From Siphonodentalium dalli (Eukaryota > Mollusca > Scaphopoda > Gadilida > Siphonodentaliidae), in assembly GCA_032622095.1 (NCBI GenBank), contig CP136067.1:195202052-195266051 (forward strand): a DNA stretch of 64,000 nt. The letters are read 5' to 3'. The notes beneath the pieces were generated by a model, which ran no database searches, was not told the DNA's origin, and saw nothing but the letters and a program-made list of their open reading frames with translations. The translations under genes and the position numbers were made by a program. This document shows, one piece after another, positions 58,421 through 64,000 of the stretch (positions are counted from its first letter, which is position 1; each line of letters begins with the position of its first letter).

Positions 58421-58682
58421 CATATATGTGAGCTATAAATATATGTTTAATCTCTATGACCTTGAAACTAGCATGGTCAGACTCTTGTTGAGGAATGCCA
58501 TGATCGAGGATGTTCCGCCGCAAGAAAAGTCAAATTCCTTGACGAATTGACTTATGGGCTTAAAAGGCTTCTGACAGATATTAATATCACAAGCATCCTT
58601 CAAAATCCTCTCCACAGAATCCAAAACTCCTTTATTAATCACAGCCTCGTAATCTATCGGTCAAATTCATTAACCTGGAAGC

Positions 58683-59135
58683 TCACAATTTAGTTATAGC
58701 CAATGATGAAGAAGTATATGTTATTGTCGACATTAGGTAACAGAGCTGCAACTTGACAAAGACCTTCCCTTGCAGCAAATCGCCTACAATAGTGAATAAT
58801 TTATTTTCTGATGTGTTTTTTTTTGTGGAACGGTTGTAGTTGCACTTGATTATGTCTGTACCATCTTCTAATTCTTGTGGCTTGTCTGTCCAGACACATA
58901 TGTTCTCCTCTTTATTGTCGAAATGAAATTGGGTGTGGTATCTGTAGCTGATGGTGTGTAGCCATGCCAAAAACCTTTGAAGCCCTTCTACCCGGAATCC
59001 AATCATTTTTGCCCCATCCTCGTACAGTGAAAAGTCAATAGATTCATATGGGACCCTTGAGGCCTTTCCAGTAGGCTCATTTTGTAGGTACAAATTCCTA
59101 TATTTATCATAATCATTCGAGTTGAATTGGGACAT
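58683..59135 (-). CDS. Unrecognised protein, paralogue 2 (150 codons)
   Basis: Starts MSQFNSNDYDKYRNLYLQNE and shares about 97 residues with 54756-55055, then continues KCNYNRSTKKNTSENK and a more hydrophobic tail. The difference at the end comes from a short indel (CTTCTTTGATTATG in copy 1 against CTTGATTATG here). The 3' part beyond the shared region may be untranslated sequence read through. An acceptor-like CTGACAG lies about 30 bp upstream of the Met. This could therefore be the second exon of a gene whose first exon is at 59326-59514. No known domain recognised. Confidence 0.5.
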   Translation of the reverse strand: MSQFNSNDYDKYRNLYLQNEPTGKASRVPYESIDFSLYEDGAKMIGFRVEGLQRFLAWLHTISYRYHTQFHFDNKEENICVWTDKPQELEDGTDIIKCNYNRSTKKNTSENKLFTIVGDLLQGKVFVKLQLCYLMSTITYTSSSLAITKL

Positions 59136-59741
59136 GATGGAATATAGCTTTGAAGAATAACTGTCAGACAGAGTACAGAATATAGGTTAAAATATATGTT
59201 ATTATATATTATAATAAAAAACATCTAGCAAGGGCTATCTGACAAACACCTTCTAGCAATGGCTGTTGTCAATCAGAATGATAACCACTAACCAGTGTTC
59301 AAGTTGGTGCTGATATCACTGTCGCTTAATAACATGCGATTGAGGAGATCATGGCAAGATATACATTGTGCGTGCCTATCCTATTCTCATTCACCACAGA
59401 AGATATATCGCCTTTGTTTACAACCACACTGCTGCATAATGTGACATTTGTCGTCGCTAACTGCTTTTGCCGCTTTGTATCAGAGGGAGCTTCGTCGGAC
59501 TCCATTGACAACAACGTCGTGTGTCTGAAAAGGGAAGTTCGAGATACCGGAAGTTGGGCGGTTTGTCAAAAGTGCGAAATTAAAAACTACTCTCGTAATG
59601 GAATGAACTTGAGCCGATTTTGCAGGAAAAAAAAAAAAATACCATGCAATACGCCGATAAAAATTTCCCAGTCGGGCCGTTTTTTTCGGGTCGGTCGTGA
59701 GTGGGCAAACAATCAATCTTTTAATTTAAGCTTCAAGAAAA
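58739..59741. repeat. Duplicated block, copy 2
   Basis: Partner of 54656-55421. It stops at TTTAAGCTTCAAGAA, exactly where the Penelope-like sequence begins. Confidence 0.85.
59326..59514 (-). CDS. Candidate N-terminal exon upstream of paralogue 2
   Basis: Minus-strand frame containing MESDEAPSDTKRQKQLATTN, an acidic start followed by a KRQK basic cluster as in small nuclear proteins. The same start region is what the MITE at 58050-58420 has copied. A plus-strand frame over the same bases (59351-59779) ends in a poly-A run and looks less protein-like. A suitable donor was not identified with confidence. Confidence 0.3.
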   Translation of the reverse strand: MLSMESDEAPSDTKRQKQLATTNVTLCSSVVVNKGDISSVVNENRIGTHNVYLAMISSIACY

Positions 59742-59744
59742 AAA

Positions 59745-59985
59745 TTCGCTCTCTGGGTCATAGTTCAAGATCTCAATGACCCGATGTAGAAGGTTGCTTA
59801 TATCGTGGTCTGGTAGGTTGAAGTGGAATGCTACCGGAGTATCTCTGTTATGTCGAATGTCGGCCAGGTGTTCTGTAATGCGTGTTCTAAATTTGCGCTT
59901 GGTCTCCCCTATGTATTGGGAGTTGCATTTGTTGCATGTGAGTAGATAGATACAATTGTATCTTGAGGGTCCCTTGAATAGCTTT
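59745..59985 (-). pseudogene. PLE GIY-YIG endonuclease domain
   Basis: A frame reading CIYLLTCNKCNSQYIGETKR then FRTRITEHLADIRH and AFHFNLPDHDIS shows the Penelope form of the GIY-YIG domain: an LLxCxxC segment, QYIGET and the R-x-x-x-H catalytic region. It is out of frame with the RT. The stretch between (about 59990-60115) contains the family's HWHILQ block in another frame. Confidence 0.85.
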
Positions 59986-60115
59986 TTGGTGATTTTGCTT
60001 TTGAACCATTATTGATATCGATGTCTGAAGTATATGCCAGTGTGCCCTGATTAAATGGAATGTCCGTGAAGATTCTGGGTGGTAGTCCGTGACAAATGGT
60101 ATGACTGTATTGTCA

Positions 60116-60814
60116 TCACCTGGCTTTGTGTTTATCTATAAGCAGGTCTTTTCTGTTAAGTTTACATGCCTCGATCGCCGCTTGAACAATCGTGGTTTTG
60201 TTATAGCCACGTGCTACAAAGTGTTTGATGAATTTGCGGGCGTTTTCGTAGTAGTCGGTGATGACACTACAGATTCGCCTGATACGTAGGAATTGACTGA
60301 ATGGGATACCCTGGAATGTGGGCTTTGGGTGACAGGAGTCTGCCATTAGGTACGCATGGCTGTCAGTCTTCTTTGTGAATAAGGTTGTTTTTATTCCCGT
60401 GGGGGTACGTCTGATGGTGACATCCAGGAAATCGACTGAGTCCGTGCTGTAATCTGCAGTGAATTTGATAGTCGGGTGGGACTTATTGAAGTAGTCGATG
60501 AAGTTATCGAGGTTGGATTGGCCGTGGGTCCTGATTAATAGGATATCATCAATATATCTGAGATAAAGTGCAGGTTTATGTTCTGCTTCTGATAATAGCT
60601 TGTTTTCAAGCTCTCCCATGAATATGTTAGCATAGGATGGGGCTACTCGTGTGCCCATTGCTGTACCCCCGATTTGAAGGTAATTATCACCATTGAACTG
60701 AAAGTTGTTGCTGTGTAGGACAAGTTTCAGTAGGTTGAGAAGACCACTGGTGGACATGCACCAATTTGGGTTCTGTTTTTGAATGCATTGAGCGACTGCT
60801 CTGAGGCCGCCCAT
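60116..60814 (-). pseudogene. PLE reverse transcriptase core
   Basis: 232 codons without a stop. Motifs in order: GGTAMGTRVAPSYANIFMGE, then the catalytic YLRYIDDILLI with both Asp residues of the RT active site, then DSVDFLDVTI, SHAYLMADSCHPK and FSQFLRIRRICS. The GTxMGTxxAPSYANxFM and YxRYIDD combination is characteristic of Penelope-like RTs as opposed to LINE or LTR RTs. The upstream RT motifs are at 60815-61330 in other frames (for example FYLLPK near 61070), separated by one-base losses. The palm core is intact but the whole polyprotein is not. Confidence 0.9.
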
Positions 60815-61307
60815 GTTGGGAATATTTGTGTATAGTTGGGTGACATCAAGGGTGCATAATATGTAGTGGTCCGGAAGATCCTTGATGGAATCTAGTTTCT
60901 GAAGTAGGTGGGTAGTGTCCCGGACGTAATTTGGGTACGTGCTGACAAATTTTTTAATGTGTTCATCAACAAAGCTGCTGATGAGTTCGGTGGGTGAGCC
61001 ATTGCCGCTAATGATCGGTCTGCCTGGAATCGAACCTTTTTTGGTTGACTTGTGTATTTTGGAAGTAGGTAAAATTTGGGTGTGCGAGCGTCATGTTTGT
61101 ATAGACCTTCGCGTATTTTTCCCGATATTTCCCCTAGCGCACAGAGTTTGGATAGTTCGTTCCTAACTTGGTTGTTGTGGAATTCCGTTATATCTTCGTC
61201 TTTTTGGACATAGAAGTTGGTGTCCTGGAGATGCCTGTTGGCTTCATTGATATAGTCAGTTCTGTCGAGAATGACTACAGCCGAACCTTTGTCAGCTTTT
61301 TTAATTA

Positions 61308-62016
61308 CTATGTTGTCAGATCCCGGATGGCTTTTTCCATATTCGTGTCAGTGTTTTGACCTTGGACATGGAGGGGCATGGAGGTGAGGTTATGGTGGTT
61401 TGTGAGTCTGCATAGTGAGTCGATTAGGGGTTCGAGACCAGTGGGTGGTGACCAGGAGCTAGGTGGACGGAATTTTAATTCCAAGAAGTCTTGGAATGGA
61501 TCGGTTGATGGCCTGTTGTCATCAATGGCATCAAAAAAGGTTTTTAGACGGAGTCGTCTGAAAAATCTTTTTATGTCCTTTGATAGTTGTGGGTGGTCAT
61601 TTCCCTTGGGTGTGGGGCAGAATGTGAGCCCTTTGCTCAGGATATTGGTTTCCCCTTCGGTGAGGGTGTGGCTTGATACATTAAGGATAACGTCCATTTT
61701 TATTGTTGTAAATGTCATTGCTTCGTTGATTGAAATCATCACGGTTTGGTGGGCGTTTTCTTTTGTAGAGGTTTTGTAGTTTACTGATAACCATTTCGAG
61801 GTCCTTGCCAGAGATTGTTCTTCTGGGTTCTCGGATCGGTGGGCCCCTGCGGGGGCTTCCTTTAGGTCGTTGTTGGCTTCGGGGTCGTTGTTGGCCCTGG
61901 GGTCGTGGTTTATCAGTTCGTTCCTTGGTGGACTGATACTTCAGAAGGAATGGGAAACGGATTGTATTTTGTTCCTGCCGTAATGCGGTGAGCGTGTTGT
62001 TGTGGTGCTTTTTCAT
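61308..62016 (-). pseudogene. PLE N-terminal region, middle part
   Basis: Two overlapping frames (61681-62016 and 61308-61742). The first is basic and Pro/Arg-rich, with many RPxxQQRP-like motifs. The second contains NVSSHTLTEGETNILSKGLT and FCPTP, the conserved lead-in to PLE reverse transcriptases. They overlap in different frames, so at least one frameshift separates them. Confidence 0.75.
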
Positions 62017-62133
62017 GTTCGTGTTGAGTTTTCGTGTGAGGGCGCTTATTGCAGCTCCGAGTTGTTCTTTATCTCTATTTGTGGCTGTGTTTGCCCAGTC
62101 CCGTTGGAGGTTTTGTAGGGCAAGGTCAGATTT

Positions 62134-62553
62134 TTATAATTCTGCTTTGATGGAGTCGATTTTGACGTTCAAGATATCCATGCTGGCTTGTGACAAGATT
62201 GTCTCCAGACGGTCCTTTTCGATGTCTGGTATTGGCCCCTTAGGTTTGGGTGGGCTGACTCCATGGGAAACGCACGATTGGAGGAAATCCTGTTGGAGCG
62301 TGAGTCTAATTTTCTTGTTTGTGAGATTGCGTATGGTTCTGTATGCAGAAATGTTTGCATCCGTAATGCAGGCTTTGGTGTATTTGCTTTGTTCCTCTTC
62401 CGTGCAGGAGCGTTTTTTCGGTCTATTGGTGTCCGTTGTGGCAGACAGGACAGTTGTGTCTGATACACTGTTTAGTATTGCTATGTCCGAATCACTGGCC
62501 ATTATACTGTCTGGTATAAAAGTAGCCATTGTTTGATACTGATGTGAAGACAA
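62134..62553 (-). pseudogene. PLE N-terminal region, start
   Basis: 139 codons starting MSSHQYQTMATFIPDSIMAS, Ser/Thr-rich, with KKRSCTEEEQSKY. It ends at a stop just before the basic N-terminal continuation at 62016-62130. Assigned to the PLE by position and strand. Confidence 0.55.
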
Positions 62554-62554
62554 A

Positions 62555-62669
62555 ATAGGTAGGTATATGAGAAAATTTATTCTCCAGGAAAAACACCAGT
62601 AAAAAACTAATCCTTTGCTATGTGGTCAACGCGTTTTGATTATAGTAAATCCTCGTTCAGGACCAAATG
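62555..62669. repeat. PLE inverted arm, inner copy
   Basis: 115 bp starting ATAGGTAGGTATATGAGAAA. Its reverse complement is at 63561-63675. Inverted terminal-type repeats of this kind are known for Penelope-like elements. Confidence 0.88.
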
Positions 62670-62764
62670 TGGTTGTGAAAAAGTATGGATTACCTCGCCT
62701 TTATATAGTCTGTGTGGGGAGAAGCTTCGTTGTGATTGGTTATTGCCATATATGGTTATCATGT

Positions 62765-63160
62765 GTGGAATGGTTCTCATTTGGTTTTCATAATGGTTCT
62801 CATGTGTGGGATAGATAGTTCTCATGAGTGGGATGGTTCTCATAAATGGTTCTCATGTGGTTTTGATATATGGTTCTCATGTGTAGGATGGTTCTCATGT
62901 GGTTCTCATGTGTAAGGTGGATGGTTCTCATTTGTAGGATGGTTCTCATCAATGGTTCTCATGTGGTCTGTGTACATGGTTCTCATGTGCAGGGTGGTTC
63001 TCATGAATGGTTCTCATGTGATTAACATTAATGGTTCTTATGTGTGGGATGGTTCTCATATATGGAATTCATGTGTAGTACGATTCACACATGGTTCTCA
63101 CATGCAGCATGGCTCTCATATGGTTCTAATAGGTGCGTCGCATGTGGTTCTCATATGTGA
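62765..63160. repeat. Diverged ATGGTTCTCATGTG minisatellite in the PLE leader
   Basis: Roughly 20 irregular repeats built on GATGGTTCTCATGTG, between the two PLE arms. Confidence 0.85.
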
Positions 63161-63560
63161 AGAATATTAACTCTTTGATTGCCAGGGGCCGATATTATCG
63201 ACCCAAACATTGCCAGGGCCGATATTGTGTAGGTTCTGTGTCTAGGTATAAGTTTGGTGTGGTGTATGTGGCGGAGAGGTGTCCATTATTGGGCAACGTG
63301 GGTTGTCATCCCAATGGCTGCAGTCTGGTTTAGGTTCGTTGTCCTCATGTTGTTCTATGTGCATCGGCGATATGCTAATCAGGTTGGTGATATCGACCGT
63401 GTCTGTCCGCCAGGAGGTGCAACCTGGTTCAAATAAGTCTATGGTGCTTTGAACAGGATGGGTGTCACTGTTCAAAGTCCATATTGGAACTCTTGGTGTA
63501 GGTGCTGTTCTTTCAGCGCAGGTTGCTGATCTGTACCTGCTGCTTTCTGTGGCGTGAGTG
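63161..63560. other. PLE leader sequence, unassigned
   Basis: Contains a short doublet of GCCAGGGGCCGATATT/GCCAGGGCCGATATT at 63181-63227 next to TTAACTCTTTG. No credible gene; the frames on both strands are mutual shadows. Confidence 0.4.
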
Positions 63561-63675
63561 CATTTGGTCCTGAAGGAGGATTTACTATAATCAAAACGCG
63601 TTGACCACATAGCAAAGGATTAGTTTTTTACTGGTGTTTTTCCTGGAGAATTAATTTTCTCATATACCTACCTAT
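63561..63675. repeat. PLE inverted arm, outer copy
   Basis: Reverse complement of 62555-62669, near-identical and of equal length. Marks the upstream end of the element. Confidence 0.88.
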
Positions 63676-63724
63676 CTAATGATGTTGTTCATCAATAATG
63701 GGCTTTGTTTATGTCTAGTAATGT
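63672..63724. repeat. 53-bp direct repeat, right copy
   Basis: Second copy of 57273-57325; overlaps the last four bases of the PLE arm. Confidence 0.85.
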
Positions 63725-64000
63725 TGTGCCCCCCCTGGCCCTTTACTCAAGTTCACTGCTTCTGCCACCCTGGTCCCAAAAATAATATTTACTCAAATTC
63801 TTGATAGAGAATTATTAATAAGAAGCATTTACTTTGGCTCTAACTGTATGCGGGGTATGCCTACATATGTCAAGTGAAATCTGACATTTTTATAAACATT
63901 CCCTGGAGATCTGCTAGAGGTCATTAATTCCCAATTACAACAACAATCTATCATATGTATTGTTCAAATCTTTCAACAGGACATTTAACACTCCCACATC

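Larger units (their letters stand above)
59742..63675 (-). mobile_element. Decayed Penelope-like retroelement (PLE)
   Basis: On the minus strand, from 62553 down to about 59745, lie an N-terminal region, a PLE-type reverse transcriptase and a GIY-YIG-type endonuclease, in the order typical of endonuclease-bearing PLEs. The element's upstream region (62555-63675) has 115-bp inverted arms around a simple-repeat leader. Several frameshifts (near 60115, 59990, 61065 and 61315) and no intact long frame show it is inactive. Total about 3.9 kb. Confidence 0.88.

Noticed and set aside
59351-59779. Plus-strand 142-codon frame starting MARYTLCVPILFSFTTEDIS
   Set aside because: It runs through a poly-A stretch and into the Penelope border. 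The minus-strand reading of the same bases (MESDEAPSD) looks more protein-like.

Overview
This is a stretch of intron-containing animal genome, not prokaryotic. It is AT-rich and dominated by repeats. Short exons with GT/AG borders, very long introns, and hAT, TTAA-type, Penelope-like and pearl/Helentron-like elements point to a marine invertebrate. The sequence alone does not separate a hemichordate or other non-vertebrate deuterostome from a mollusc.

One gene is certain: the tRNA wybutosine-synthesising aminocarboxypropyltransferase TYW2 (TRMT12), on the + strand in five exons from 24339 to 40978. Its first coding exon was not found. The last exon carries fifteen perfect-length, in-frame 45-bp repeats, adding 225 residues (a repeated 15-mer, DILGHSPSEVTSTKQ) to a loop that is short and variable in known homologues. 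Almost all of the intron sequence is transposons.

Layout. 1-5040: mostly unassigned AT-rich DNA with a broken THAP-type zinc-finger coding fragment near 2.4 kb. 5041-10250: an inverted-repeat cluster, then a 2-kb tandem duplication whose second copy alone holds a 934-bp hAT element (filled and empty site side by side). 10074-11865: a pearl/Helentron-like element with a ~161-bp core array. 12904-14963: two minisatellites. 14981-22153: a 7.2-kb foldback structure with ~1.8-kb unique arms and minisatellite inner arms, inserted into the second minisatellite. 22154-24338: small palindromic and TTAA elements. 24339-40978: TYW2; its first visible intron holds a four-level nest of transposons (24750-28644). 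41051-45066: two further pearl-like tandem-repeat elements. 45883-49141: MULE-like and TTAA miniature elements around a possible exon. 49170-54488: a possible exon split by a 5.2-kb hAT element that itself contains other elements. 54656-59741: two copies of an unrecognised minus-strand coding region, plus a miniature element that has captured 158 bp of it. 59742-63675: a decayed Penelope-like retroelement on the minus strand with 115-bp inverted arms.

The most interesting points are the coding minisatellite in TYW2, the giant foldback, the nested insertions with intact 8-bp duplications, the fragment-capturing miniature element, and the TTAA elements carrying two large hairpins. All repeat boundaries were read by eye from terminal inverted repeats and flanking duplications; no alignment or database search was run.
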